39,316 bases of DNA from Coraliomargarita sp965656715 (GCA_965656715.1 CBFHLR010000029.1:1-39316), one strand, 5' to 3'. Counted from the stretch's first letter, positions 1 to 8,120 are shown. A program made the numbers and translations. Notes: generated from the letters alone by a model not told the origin.

Positions 1-1421
1 CTCGCAGTTTCGTCGGCGTCGACGCCTGTCCAGTTCATCGCCTGTCCGGGGAGCCATCTGCGAGTATGGTCGTAATTCAGGCGAATGACCATTGCTTGAT
101 CGGATTTACTGCTGTCGCCCAGTAGGTTCTGCAAATTCACGGGCGCGCTGCTGGCAAGACTACCGGTAGTTTTGATAGCAGTGACAGTGGGCAAGCCAGT
201 GATCTCTAATTCGAAATCAATTGGGTTCCCGTTTGCATCATTCATCGCGAGACCATTTGTGTATGGATTCCAGAGTTCACAGAAGAAGCGCATGCGCAGG
301 TAGAGATTTGGGTTTTGGCTGACCGGACTCTGTGAGCGGAGCGTGAACGCCATCATGAAATTACTCAGAACAGGCGTGATGGGTGTGGCGATTTGGCCAT
401 CAGTCAGAGTGCCGAGAACATCCAACCCGCGCAGGTCTGATTGCAGGCGCAATTGCTCAAGACTTGTCGAGCTGTTGTCTAATGCGTCTCTGTTGCTCTC
501 TGCCAGCGCTTGGTAATCGGCGAATCCATTGCTGATTAGCTCCGGGTAGAGGGAAAGGTCGCGCATCAGTCCGCCATCGGTGCCGGGTAAGACACTCGCG
601 AGCACACCATAGCTTGTGATGCTCAGAGCATGAAAGAGCGATTCGCCGCTGAGTGAGTGGGACGAGTTGTTGGAGAAAGCCTCTTGCCCCATCAGCCCCT
701 GTAGTGAGTAGACCTGATCCAGGTTTTCACTATTGACTGTGTTGAAGCGGTCGTAGCTCCCGAATAGTTCTTCTAGCCCTTGGCTACTGGCGAGCAGGAT
801 CTCCAGTGATTTGGTTGAGCGTGCGCTCTGGTAGTTACGCGTGTTTTGCTGATTGAGCGGTAGTCCACCAAGGCTTGCTTTGATGCCTTCATCAGCGACC
901 CACCATGCGATTCGGCTACTACGTTTGTTTGGATCGTCTACACTTAGGGTCGGCACATTAACGTGATCTAATGGGTTCACGCCTGCGCTCGCTGGACCGA
1001 CCACTTGCATTGTGTTTGTCGCGGCTTGTGTTGGATCCGCAGTTTCGCCCGATACGAGCCATTTGGGAGTGGCGTTGGGTTGGGTGGTGTCCCAGATGCC
1101 GGTCCAGAAGGGGTTGGTGATTGCGGCATTGAGAATGTCGGCTCGGGCGCTGACTCGTTGGTCGGGGCCGGCATGTTGCTGAAGCTCCCCGAGTGCTATC
1201 ATCAGGGCCAGTCGGGCGTTCTCCTCAGCATGAAGTCGATCGAGCTTATGGGCGCTGGCGGTTGTTTCGACGCGCACCAGCGTGGTAATGGAGAGAAGTA
1301 GGAGAACTACAAAAGCCATCAATGACAGGGCAAGCACCAGTGCGAATCCGTGGCTGCGTTGATCGGCTTGAGGCTGACGGTGCTTATGCATCATGTTCGG
1401 CACTAGAAGCGTCCGTGCCAT
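1..1421 (-). CDS. Large prepilin-like protein, Verru_Chthon cassette protein A-like (C-terminus beyond window)
   Basis: The minus-strand frame from an ATG at 1421 stays open to the window edge (473 codons), so the C-terminus is missing. ATGs at 1394 and 1391 are alternative starts. A short basic leader (HKHRQPQADQRSHG) is followed by a hydrophobic segment starting GFALVLALSLMAF, which resembles the N-terminal helix of type IV pilin-like or PilX-like proteins but lacks the Glu at mature position 5. The following text (RVETTASAHKLDRLHAEENARLAL, then a segment with GTDGGLMRDLSLYPELIS further on) matches my memory of the large Verrucomicrobia-specific family TIGR02600, Verru_Chthon cassette protein A. 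Function is unknown; these are presumed surface or pseudopilus-like proteins. It is divergent from the NtrC-type regulator at 1574. Confident as a coding region, moderate for the family. Confidence 0.75.
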   Translation of the reverse strand, partial: MARTLLVPNMMHKHRQPQADQRSHGFALVLALSLMAFVVLLLLSITTLVRVETTASAHKLDRLHAEENARLALMIALGELQQHAGPDQRVSARADILNAAITNPFWTGIWDTTQPNATPKWLVSGETADPTQAATNTMQVVGPASAGVNPLDHVNVPTLSVDDPNKRSSRIAWWVADEGIKASLGGLPLNQQNTRNYQSARSTKSLEILLASSQGLEELFGSYDRFNTVNSENLDQVYSLQGLMGQEAFSNNSSHSLSGESLFHALSITSYGVLASVLPGTDGGLMRDLSLYPELISNGFADYQALAESNRDALDNSSTSLEQLRLQSDLRGLDVLGTLTDGQIATPITPVLSNFMMAFTLRSQSPVSQNPNLYLRMRFFCELWNPYTNGLAMNDANGNPIDFELEITGLPTVTAIKTTGSLASSAPVNLQNLLGDSSKSDQAMVIRLNYDHTRRWLPGQAMNWTGVDADETA

Positions 1422-1573
1422 TTGTATAGTGTCATAGCAAATTGTGGACCGTTGTCCCGTCAAACTTGATATCTGATGGTTGGAAATCACATTACTGTTA
1501 CATTTCCTCTGTTTGTGCATCCTTCTTGCTTTAGTAGAGTCTGCTTTGCAGTTTAAAGACCCAATTTTAAGTT
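1422..1573. other. Divergent intergenic region, probable back-to-back promoters
   Basis: This 152-bp AT-rich gap separates the divergent prepilin-like gene and the NtrC-type regulator, so it should hold both promoters. I see no convincing sigma-70 or sigma-54 box. A TTGCT at 1526-1530 lacks the GG of a proper -24 element. Confidence 0.4.
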
Positions 1574-3100
1574 ATGGTGACAACAGATACTCTACCGACG
1601 GTGCTCGTTATCGATGATGACGACGATTTGCGTTATTCGCTCAAGCGGGTGCTATCCGGGCGGAATTACAATGTGATCGAAGCCGCGAGCGGCGAAGAGG
1701 GCCTCAAAATGGCCGAGCAGCACAATCCGGATGTGATTTTGCTGGATAACCGCATGGGCGGGATGAGCGGGATCGAGGCGCTTCAGCATCTGCGTGGCAT
1801 CAATCCAAACGCCATGATCATCTTGATGACGGCGTATGGCACGACTCAGACCACGATCGAAGCCATGAAGTTCGGGGCCTTTGACTACATCATGAAGCCT
1901 TTTGATCTGAAGAAGATCATCTCGCTGACTGAGTCGGCCTTGGCTTCGTCGAAGGATTTGGACAAAGCCAATGCGGAAGAGTCGACTACTTCGGGTGTGT
2001 CTCAGGAAGACATTGAAGGTGGCATAATTGGTAGTTCGCCGACGATGCAGGTGGTGTTTAAGACCATTGGACAGGTTGCAGCCAGCGATGTGACAGTAAT
2101 GGTCACGGGCGAAAGCGGCACGGGTAAGGAGTTGATCGCACGCTCGATCTTCCAAAACAGTTTACGGGCGAACAAGTCCTTTATTGCAGTCAATTGTGCG
2201 GCGATTCCGGAAAATCTGATCGAAAGTGAGCTCTTCGGCCATGAGAAGGGTTCGTTCACCGGCGCCACCAGTCAGCGCATCGGTAAGTTTGAACTCTGCG
2301 ATGGGGGCACGATTTTCCTCGATGAGATTGGCGACATGGCGTTGACGACCCAGACCAAGATTTTGCGTGCACTCCAAGAGGGCGAAATTCAGCGGGTGGG
2401 TAGCAGTGAGACGATCAAGGTGGACGTCCGCATGCTGGCGGCGACCAATAAGCCTTTGGAGGAGATGGTCAAAGAGAAGACTTTTCGCGAGGATCTGTAT
2501 TACCGCCTGAACGTCGTTCGTATTCAGTTGCCGCCGCTGCGAGAACGCATGGAGGATGTGCCTCAGCTGGTGAACTTCTTGTTGAAGCGCTTGGCGCAGG
2601 ATAGTAAAGCGGACGCAAAGGCGATTTCTCCAGAGGCCCTCGCGCTGCTTTCACAATATAAATGGCCTGGTAACGTTCGTGAGCTCGAAAACCTCGTCTA
2701 TCGCAGCGCGGTTATGGCGCAGGGTGATACGATCCTGATCAAAGATTTGCCGCAAGAAGTAGTGTCCTCGGCAGGTGATATTGTTGAGGTAGTCCCATCG
2801 CCAGAGCTTGCTTCTGTGAGTGAGCTTCCCGCAAGCAGTCCTCCTGTATCTCTCGATCAGAGTGGCAAGGATGAACCGAGTGAGGCATTGATCGGCTCTC
2901 CTGCAGAGAATCCGTTCGACGCAGTATACCGTGGTCTTCGTGCAGAGCATACTCGCAATATTTTGGAGCATGCTGAGCGCGAGCTAATTATCCGTGCCCT
3001 CCACGAGTCGGATGGCAAGCAGGTGAAGGCAGCTGAGATCCTGGGGATGACGCGTGCGACACTACGGAAGCGTATCGATCAACACGATCTGCGACGTTAA
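1574..3100 (+). CDS. Sigma-54-dependent response regulator, NtrC/AtoC family
   Basis: This 508-residue three-domain activator has an N-terminal receiver domain (about 8-125) with acidic pocket D14-D16, phospho-acceptor D58, T86 and K108. The central AAA+ domain (about 150-380) has Walker A GESGTGKE at 179-186, the sigma-54-contacting loop written GSFTGA (consensus GAFTGA, a tolerated variant) and Walker B TIFLDEIGD. A Ser/Pro/Glu-rich linker leads to a Fis-type helix-turn-helix at about 484-508 (VKAAEILGMTRATLRKRI). On phosphorylation such proteins drive open-complex formation by RNA polymerase with RpoN. No histidine kinase or clear sigma-54 promoter lies in the window, so it is an orphan regulator with unknown targets. 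The divergent prepilin-like gene is one candidate target, by position only. Confidence 0.95.
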   Translation: MVTTDTLPTVLVIDDDDDLRYSLKRVLSGRNYNVIEAASGEEGLKMAEQHNPDVILLDNRMGGMSGIEALQHLRGINPNAMIILMTAYGTTQTTIEAMKFGAFDYIMKPFDLKKIISLTESALASSKDLDKANAEESTTSGVSQEDIEGGIIGSSPTMQVVFKTIGQVAASDVTVMVTGESGTGKELIARSIFQNSLRANKSFIAVNCAAIPENLIESELFGHEKGSFTGATSQRIGKFELCDGGTIFLDEIGDMALTTQTKILRALQEGEIQRVGSSETIKVDVRMLAATNKPLEEMVKEKTFREDLYYRLNVVRIQLPPLRERMEDVPQLVNFLLKRLAQDSKADAKAISPEALALLSQYKWPGNVRELENLVYRSAVMAQGDTILIKDLPQEVVSSAGDIVEVVPSPELASVSELPASSPPVSLDQSGKDEPSEALIGSPAENPFDAVYRGLRAEHTRNILEHAERELIIRALHESDGKQVKAAEILGMTRATLRKRIDQHDLRR

Positions 3101-3160
3101 GTAGCTTCGCTTTGCATTCCGTAGTTTAGGCCTCATGCTTGGGTATCCTGATCAAACATA

Positions 3161-3179
3161 CACAGGCTAGATGCCTGTG
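3161..3179. repeat. Small palindrome CACAGGC-N5-GCCTGTG
   Basis: A perfect 7-bp stem with loop TAGAT lies between the convergent ends of the NtrC-type gene (3100) and the DUF1573 gene (3184). The same arms with loop ATCTT recur at 23772-23790, again between convergent genes. Likely a dispersed palindromic repeat that may act as a 3'-end structure; there is no long T-run on either strand. Confidence 0.7.
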
Positions 3180-3183
3180 CTCA

Positions 3184-3876
3184 CTATTCTTTGGTTACCC
3201 CTCCCTGCACGAACGCATGGATTTTAGTGCTGCCCTTTGTCTTATTGGGGCCGCTGGCTTCAAGCTCGATCGTGGCGCGCAGGTTGGTGTCGTAAGATTG
3301 GGGTGCTACGGTGAGAATGAACTGGTGCTTGGCGTCCGCATCCTTTACAGTTTCTTTTGTCACTGATAGTAGACTTTTGTCGTATTTAATGGAGCTCAAT
3401 TCGTTGACATGGTCTTCATTCAGCTCCACGCGGATCGTGCGTGGGCTTTTGGCATTCCGATTATTCCAATAGATAACTCTTGGCTGGGCTGTGACCAGTT
3501 CGGGGATATTGATGATGAAGTGGAGTGTGGCCACCGCATCTGCTTGGCTGTCGAGGTAGACGTAGAGCTTACTGTGGTTTTTACCTTTGCGCTTTCCTTT
3601 GTTAAAGGTGGCTCGAATTTCTGTCGATTGGCCGGGCTCAAGAATCTTTCGGTCGATGACGGAACCAGTGCAGCCACAGCTCGTTTTGATGCGGGCGACG
3701 CGTAGTGTTTCATCGCCTTTGTTCGTCACTGTGTAGCTTGCCTTGGCTTCAAGTTCATCGGGCTCCATATCGATACGAACTTCGGTGCGGTCCCATACTA
3801 GCACAGATGCCCAGGCACTACTCAGGGAAAACAGGCATAGCGCCAGGAAGTAGAAAAGAGGTCGAATGGGATTCAT
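3184..3876 (-). CDS. Exported DUF1573-domain protein
   Basis: A 230-residue protein starting at the Met at 3876, because that Met directly precedes a clear signal peptide (MNPIRPLFYFLALCLFSLSS, cleavage near AWAS). The frame is open further upstream but that part is not signal-like. After the signal comes an Ig-like DUF1573 domain: TVTNKGDETLRVARIKTSCGCT and EPGQSTEIRATFNKGKRKG, the usual CGC turn and beta pattern of the family. The C-terminal half is a second beta-rich segment. Function is unestablished; DUF1573 proteins are extracytoplasmic. It is the last gene of an operon with a MauE/DoxX-like membrane protein (59 bp upstream) and a rhodanese, suggesting a shared role in extracytoplasmic sulfur or redox chemistry. 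Confidence 0.88.
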   Translation of the reverse strand: MNPIRPLFYFLALCLFSLSSAWASVLVWDRTEVRIDMEPDELEAKASYTVTNKGDETLRVARIKTSCGCTGSVIDRKILEPGQSTEIRATFNKGKRKGKNHSKLYVYLDSQADAVATLHFIINIPELVTAQPRVIYWNNRNAKSPRTIRVELNEDHVNELSSIKYDKSLLSVTKETVKDADAKHQFILTVAPQSYDTNLRATIELEASGPNKTKGSTKIHAFVQGGVTKE

Positions 3877-3935
3877 GTGAGATAGAGAAAGTGTAGAGTC
3901 ACAAACAGACAAGGGGTTTTCAATGGCTGTAAGAG

Positions 3936-4394
3936 TCAACTCTGCGAGGAATTGTTCCGAAAGTCGCGCCAAACGACCCATTCCAGACCAATTAGAAGAA
4001 GGCTGTTACGCACGATAAGCCAAAGATAGTTGGGTGGATCGTGGGTTAGGTCTTCGCCAAAGCAGCCACAGTTGATGTCGAGCCCGCGCAACCATGCGCT
4101 GGCATGCAAACCGATGAATGCGAGTAGCAAGATCGCGAGGATTAGTCCGCTTGCACGCTGGATTTTGGGGATGAGGAGGCCTAGGCCAGTTACCAGTTCG
4201 AGCCATGGGAGGACCAGCGCAATCCACATCGACAACTCGGGGCCCGTGACTCGGTAGCCGCCAATTGCGACTGCGAAGCTAACTGGATCCTGAATCTTAG
4301 GGAGTGCTGCGCGCAGAAAGACATACACTAGGAGCAAACGAATGATCAGCGCGAAAAGGTGCGAGAGCTTTACTTTCCGAGTAGCTGCGTCCAT
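3936..4394 (-). CDS. MauE/DoxX-like redox-associated membrane protein
   Basis: A 152-residue protein starting at MDAATRKVKL (4394). The reading frame continues upstream, but that stretch overlaps the rhodanese gene and is not membrane-like. Four hydrophobic segments are visible (LFALIIRLLLVYVFLRA, MWIALVLPWLELVTGLGLL, ASGLILAILLLAFIGLHA, YLWLIVRNSLLLIGLEWVV). The loop between the last two carries DINCGCFGED, the Cys motif typical of the MauE/DoxX group, members of which are linked to disulfide or methylamine dehydrogenase maturation. Its start overlaps the end of the rhodanese gene by 25 bp, so translational coupling is likely. The substrate is unknown. The CGC motif echoes the CGC of the downstream DUF1573 protein. 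Confidence 0.85.
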   Translation of the reverse strand: MDAATRKVKLSHLFALIIRLLLVYVFLRAALPKIQDPVSFAVAIGGYRVTGPELSMWIALVLPWLELVTGLGLLIPKIQRASGLILAILLLAFIGLHASAWLRGLDINCGCFGEDLTHDPPNYLWLIVRNSLLLIGLEWVVWRDFRNNSSQS

Positions 4395-4804
4395 GCGTCC
4401 CACCCTCCTTTCAAACTGTAAATCTCTGCATCCATGCCAGATTCGTGCATTGTTATACGTAGCCTGTCCGCAATGCGTGCGCTCGTCTGGCATTGGGCGC
4501 TTGAGCAATAGACGATGATTGGCCGTGGTGAGTCGAGCCATGCACTTACTACGTCGATGAGTGCATCGTCGAAGTTGTCCTCATTTAGTAGCAGTGCGTT
4601 TGGGATGTGTCCATCTGTGTAATTTGCCTCAGAGCGGGCGTCCAACCAGATTGGGTTGAGTGCACGCGTATCAGTAAGGCGTATCTCGCCGGGTGCGAGT
4701 TTGGTCTCTGACCAAGGTCTTGGTGAGAGACCACTTATAAGTGAGTAGCTCGTGCCGCAAAGGACGAGTAAGCTAAGGATTAAAAATTCGCGCAACAAAG
4801 TCAT
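4370..4804 (-). CDS. Membrane-anchored or exported rhodanese-like protein
   Basis: A 144-residue protein with an N-terminal hydrophobic helix (about 4-24; signal anchor or signal peptide) followed by a single rhodanese domain: LDARSEANYTDGHIPNALLL (54-73), then IIVYCSSAQCQTSARIADRL with candidate catalytic C100 and a second Cys at 105, and the closing LKGGWDAW. Rhodaneses carry sulfur as a Cys persulfide. The active loop CSSAQCQTS differs from the common CxxGxR and has an extra cysteine. First gene of a minus-strand operon with the MauE/DoxX-like and DUF1573 genes. It faces the DUF481 gene at 4910 across 105 bp, which should hold both promoters. Confidence 0.85.
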   Translation of the reverse strand: MTLLREFLILSLLVLCGTSYSLISGLSPRPWSETKLAPGEIRLTDTRALNPIWLDARSEANYTDGHIPNALLLNEDNFDDALIDVVSAWLDSPRPIIVYCSSAQCQTSARIADRLRITMHESGMDAEIYSLKGGWDAWTQLLGK

Positions 4805-4909
4805 GTGAGCTCTGTCACAGACTGTTCTGATTTAAGTTTTTGAAAAGCCACAATGCAGTTTTGTTGAAAATTCATTTACTTAAAAGCTGAGAACACTAGT
4901 GCTAACACG

Positions 4910-6037
4910 ATGTTTTCCGAATTACTTGCCAACGCGATTCGCCTGCGCCCGATGGTGTGGGGCGTTGGTTTGGCCTGTCTGGCATGTGCGACGATTGTTC
5001 GTGCGGAGCCAGAATTGCTGCTGTTGAGTAGCGGTGAGCGCTTGGTGGGTGAAGTTTTGCCACAATCAGATGAGCAGACGCTGTATATTAAATCGGCGTT
5101 GTTGGGAGAGCTGCAGATTCCACGAGCGTCAGTTGTGAAAATGGAGCCAGCTGTAGCTGCGCAGCCATCACCGGAGATTGTGATCGCCGAGATCGAGCCA
5201 TTCGAGCCGGTTGCAGTGCCTGAGGCGCAGGAGTCGGTTACCTCACCTAAGCCGGTTGCTCCAATCGAGCCAGGAGAAGCAGCGAGTGCGACCTTTGCGG
5301 AAATGGAAGAGCCGATTGAGCCGAGCTTATTTAAAAAGCTTTGGGGCTTACAAACTCCGGAGTCATGGAATGGAAATTTACGAGTGGGGATGAATCTCAG
5401 TCGTGGTGACTCGCGCTGGACGGAGACCTACGCGCGGGGTAAACTCGATATTCGCCCCAATCAAGGGCCAAGCCTATATCGATTTACTGGTTCTTATACC
5501 TATCGAGAGTCGGAAAATGGGCGTGGCGAAACATACAAATCAGCAGATAAGTATGATGCGGCTGGCTTGTATCGTCGCTCGTTCGATAACAACAATTGGT
5601 TCGTGCAGAACACGCTCGCGTATCGTGCGGACCAGCGAAAGGGCATTGACCGCGAAGTCAGTAATCTCCTGGGCTTTGGTTATACCTTCAAGCCGCTTGA
5701 GGCGATGGAGTTCAATGTCGGTGCCACCGGTGGTGTAGAAGATTACCAGACGGACTTCGACGATACTCGTAGTGGCTTAAACGGAGTAGTCAGTGTGTTT
5801 GAGGAGATTGCGTGGTCTCCGTTTGAGAAGACTTCCTTCGTGCACAGCTTTAACTACTTTCAGAATCCTGAGGAGTCGGATCAATATAACTACGTCTTAA
5901 AGGCGGCGATTCGCTACCGGATGACCGATCTGCTCGGTTTCGAATTCTCCTACAATCAGGACTTTGATAATGATACTGGAGCGGGTAATGCGCGTGATGA
6001 TACCCGCTGGCTCAATGCGCTGATCGTTTATTTTTAG
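4910..6037 (+). CDS. DUF481 outer-membrane beta-barrel protein
   Basis: A 375-residue protein. It has a signal peptide (about 1-32, ending in IVRA), then an SH3-like stretch with LLSSGERLVGEVLPQSDEQT, a Pro/Glu-rich linker (about 80-135), and a C-terminal domain of alternating beta strands from about residue 155 (WNGNLRVGMNLSRGDSRWTE, YRRSFDNNNWFVQNTLAYRAD) ending in the terminal aromatic VYF typical of outer-membrane barrels. This is the layout of DUF481 (YdiY-type putative salt-induced outer-membrane protein). Role unknown. Transcribed alone; 18 nt after its stop is a hairpin element shared with the end of ppnP. Confidence 0.88.
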   Translation: MFSELLANAIRLRPMVWGVGLACLACATIVRAEPELLLLSSGERLVGEVLPQSDEQTLYIKSALLGELQIPRASVVKMEPAVAAQPSPEIVIAEIEPFEPVAVPEAQESVTSPKPVAPIEPGEAASATFAEMEEPIEPSLFKKLWGLQTPESWNGNLRVGMNLSRGDSRWTETYARGKLDIRPNQGPSLYRFTGSYTYRESENGRGETYKSADKYDAAGLYRRSFDNNNWFVQNTLAYRADQRKGIDREVSNLLGFGYTFKPLEAMEFNVGATGGVEDYQTDFDDTRSGLNGVVSVFEEIAWSPFEKTSFVHSFNYFQNPEESDQYNYVLKAAIRYRMTDLLGFEFSYNQDFDNDTGAGNARDDTRWLNALIVYF

Positions 6038-6055
6038 TTCGCTGGGGTGCGTTTT

Positions 6056-6113
6056 ATCGAAACTGTTTCACAGTTCCGCTACGGTGCCTGTAGAGGAAGT
6101 GCGAAGCACTTTC
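6056..6113 (+). repeat. Multi-hairpin dispersed element, copy 1
   Basis: Three paired parts in order: AACTGT-TTC-ACAGTT (6061-6075), TTCCGCTAC (6074-6082) facing GTAGAGGAA (6090-6098) with one mismatch, and AAGTGC-GAA-GCACTT (6097-6111). A second copy at 29886-29948 keeps the architecture with compensating base changes. It fills the gap between the convergent DUF481 and GH20 genes and may serve as mRNA 3'-end structure. Confidence 0.8.
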
Positions 6114-7531
6114 TAGCCAATGAAACTAAAATAGCCGAGGCTTTCCTCTAGTCCGCCAGAGCGACTACGGCGTAGCCATTGCTTCCCAAAGCGTTGTGAA
6201 AGTGATTCACGTGTATCCGAAAATTCGATACCTAGGCAGCGCTCCAATGCATGTCGGTTTAAGGCGATGCCGAGTTGGAGCTCTGGATCAATGCCATCGG
6301 CACGAATACTATTTAGCGAGTTGAGTGTCACCTGTAGTTGCTCGGTGCTGGTGAGGCTCAGCAGTTCTGCCAACTCGTTGTCTGTGCAGAAGAATGCACG
6401 GTGTAAAAAACTGCTTGGTGGGGCGGGCTGTGGGAGCATCCCGTCAATTCGTCCGAGCTGACAGATCGCTTTGCCGTTTACCTGCGGCTCATTCGGGTAG
6501 AACAGCGTATCGATTGTTTCAGCGAGTTGCGTGTCGTCAGCGAGTTCGCTGCCCCATGCCGCCTGTGCTGCGAGGATGAGTGCGGGGAAGAGCGTGGGAT
6601 TTGGTTGATGGTGGCCATTGTCGCCCCATGCTGTCAGCAGTAAGCCCTTGGCCTGATTGGCGCGCCCGGCAGTAGCCGCGTTCTGGATGTTGGCACGCGC
6701 CACATCCAGGCGTCCACCAAAGGAGTTCCACGTGCCTGCTCCGGGGGCGACATAGTAGCTGCCTGCAAAGCCTGCATCGGCGACAATCGGGCAGTGTTCG
6801 GTGAAGGGAGAGTCCGCCTCATAGCCCCAGATGACCGGTGTGACTCCTTGAGGAAGTTGACCAACGAGCTCAGGACGTTCCAAGACGATGTCCGCCCAGA
6901 ACTGAGGCTGTTTGTCGTGCTGCTTCGCGAGTGACATAAGTTGCCCAAGAAATTCCAGGTAGACGGGATGCTTACCTTCCTTCTCGATGCGCTCGCGGCT
7001 GAGGCCCTGTCCGAGTTCCCATGGCTCATCGCAGCCAATATTGAGCTGCTGAGAGTTAAAGTTCGGCAGCAGCTCCGTGTAGAGTGCATCTATGAACTGT
7101 AGGCTTTCCGTGCAGGGGTAGAGGGTGCTGCCGAAGTCACGCCAACCTGCGATCGGGTGTTCAAAGCCATTGGGTGATTCCGCCAGATGCTTGTAGGCAT
7201 CGTGGCGCAGCCAACGCTCCATGTGGCCGAAAGAATTTTGGTTGGGCACCAACTCGATACCACGCTCGGCGCAATAGGCATCCAGTTCGCGAATGTCCTC
7301 CGCTGTCATCGGCGAAGCCTGTTTCCATACTTTCGAGTGAGCAGAATAGGCAAAGGTGTGCTCGGTATAGAGTTGTAACTCGTTATAACGCAGCACCGTG
7401 AGGGCGTCGATCAAGCGCTTTAACCAGTCTATCGTCGGCACCCGGTTGCGGCTGATGTCGAGCATGAGCCCACGTCGTTCAAAGACGGGTTTAGTTCGAT
7501 TGCCGAAGATTTTCTGGCTCAAAGAATCCAT
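6113..7531 (-). CDS. GH20-like beta-N-acetylhexosaminidase domain protein
   Basis: A 472-residue protein with the start set at MDSLSQKIFG (7531); an ATG eight codons upstream lies inside a terminator-like stem and is less likely. The TIM-barrel fold of glycoside hydrolase family 20 shows in RRGLMLDISRNRVPTIDWLK (19-38), NELQLYTEHTFAY (50-62), ERGIELVPNQNSFGHMERWL (89-108), and LNIGCDEPWELG (163-174) with the Asp168-Glu169 pair matching the GH20 catalytic D-E. Usual GH20 signatures continue with QFWADIV and PVIWGYEADSPF. There is no signal peptide, so it probably acts in the cytoplasm on imported amino-sugar oligosaccharides. The N-terminal GH20b domain of classical enzymes is absent. Single-gene unit. 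Confidence 0.88.
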   Translation of the reverse strand: MDSLSQKIFGNRTKPVFERRGLMLDISRNRVPTIDWLKRLIDALTVLRYNELQLYTEHTFAYSAHSKVWKQASPMTAEDIRELDAYCAERGIELVPNQNSFGHMERWLRHDAYKHLAESPNGFEHPIAGWRDFGSTLYPCTESLQFIDALYTELLPNFNSQQLNIGCDEPWELGQGLSRERIEKEGKHPVYLEFLGQLMSLAKQHDKQPQFWADIVLERPELVGQLPQGVTPVIWGYEADSPFTEHCPIVADAGFAGSYYVAPGAGTWNSFGGRLDVARANIQNAATAGRANQAKGLLLTAWGDNGHHQPNPTLFPALILAAQAAWGSELADDTQLAETIDTLFYPNEPQVNGKAICQLGRIDGMLPQPAPPSSFLHRAFFCTDNELAELLSLTSTEQLQVTLNSLNSIRADGIDPELQLGIALNRHALERCLGIEFSDTRESLSQRFGKQWLRRSRSGGLEESLGYFSFIG

Positions 7532-7545
7532 GACATGTGGATAGC

Positions 7546-7576
7546 AAAAAGGCATCCGTATGGGAAGGATGCCTTT
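7546..7576 (-). terminator. Terminator-like hairpin just upstream of the GH20 start (possible attenuator)
   Basis: A perfect 10-bp stem (7548-7557 with 7567-7576, 9-nt loop). Read on the minus strand it ends in GGATGCC followed by a five-T run, as in an intrinsic terminator. It lies only 15-45 nt upstream of the GH20 start at 7531 and no minus-strand gene precedes it, so it may act in the GH20 leader. Confidence 0.6.
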
Positions 7577-7622
7577 AGCATAAAGCGAATACCACTTTGA
7601 TTAAGGCCTGGCTTAGTGGACT

Positions 7623-7699
7623 GTAGGGGCGGGCGTTGCGCACGCCCGTCAGTGTCGGAGCCGTATGACGGCAGCGGGCGCGTCAAGACGCGCCCCTAC
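7623..7699. repeat. Nested palindromic element
   Basis: Outer arms GTAGGGGCG (7623-7631) and CGCCCCTAC (7691-7699) enclose three hairpins: CGGGCGT-TGCGC-ACGCCCG (7630-7648), CCGTCA paired with TGACGG (7646-7651/7666-7671), and GGGCGCGT-CAAG-ACGCGCCC (7676-7695). The last hairpin plus its CTAC tail recurs at 29494-29517 with one loop change. Likely a non-autonomous dispersed repeat. Confidence 0.75.
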
Positions 7700-7770
7700 A
7701 TGAGCCGATTCACAGTAAATTCGTTTCGTTCCATAGACATGGGGCCAAACCTTTCTTGGTTTGGTATAAA

Positions 7771-7785
7771 TGGTCGGGCTGACAG
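7771..7785 (-). repeat. tRNA-Pro 3'-end fragment 1 (15 nt)
   Basis: TGGTCGGGCTGACAG equals the 3' terminal 15 nt (acceptor arm plus CCA, opposite strand) of the intact tRNA-Pro at 15264-15340. It is preceded on the plus strand by the hairpin CCAAACC-TTTCTT-GGTTTGG (7745-7764), which sits where a downstream terminator would sit for a minus-strand tRNA. Confidence 0.75.
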
Positions 7786-7903
7786 TTCCGAGGAGCGAAG
7801 CGACGACAAGACGGGGCCCTGAGTTGAGCGAAGGGATCCGGACCCTTTGAATATCGGCCATGCACCCACAAAAAAACTTCCGCGAAGACGAAGCTAGTTT
7901 TCA

Positions 7904-8094
7904 TGGTCGGGCTGACAGGATTGGTTCGGCTTTGCCGAATCGCTTTGCGACCACACTTCGTGTGTCCCATCTTCGCATTCCCGTTGCGCAACCTCCGATG
8001 CTGGAATGCTTCGTTAAATCTGCTTGTTCGCAGGTGCAAACCTCTGCCTGCCTTACGCCCATAAAAAAACCGCTCACAAGCGACGGTTTCTTCA
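7904..8094 (-). repeat. Hairpin-rich module A, opened by tRNA-Pro 3'-end fragment 2
   Basis: Starts with 19 nt identical to the tRNA-Pro 3' end (7904-7922). Then follows a string of mini-hairpins: TTCGGC-TTT-GCCGAA, TCGC-TTT-GCGA, ACAC-TTC-GTGT and CTGC-TTGTTC-GCAG. It ends with a shared AAACCTCTGCCTGCC block and a terminator-like hairpin (AAACCG at 8067-8072 with CGGTTT at 8084-8089). Module B at 15103-15263 has the same order with different stem bases. Short frames here encoding MVGLTG-type peptides are tRNA-derived artefacts. Confidence 0.75.
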
Positions 8095-8120
8095 TGGTCG
8101 GGCTGACAGGATTTAAACCT
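8095..8120 (-). repeat. tRNA-Pro 3'-end fragment 3
   Basis: Matches the 3' part of the tRNA-Pro gene (acceptor arm and T arm, opposite strand) with one mismatch over about 25 nt, then diverges into CTCTGCCTGAGGAGG. It follows the hairpin at 8067-8089. Best explained as a leftover of site-specific integration at the tRNA or of tRNA duplication. Confidence 0.75.

Noticed and set aside
1514..1530. Possible sigma-54 promoter (TTGCT at 1526-1530) before the NtrC-type gene
   Set aside because: The invariant GG of the -24 element is missing.
7745..8120. Repeated units at 7771-8120 considered as a CRISPR array
   Set aside because: Only three irregularly spaced copies, each clearly derived from a tRNA 3' end, no cas genes in the window.
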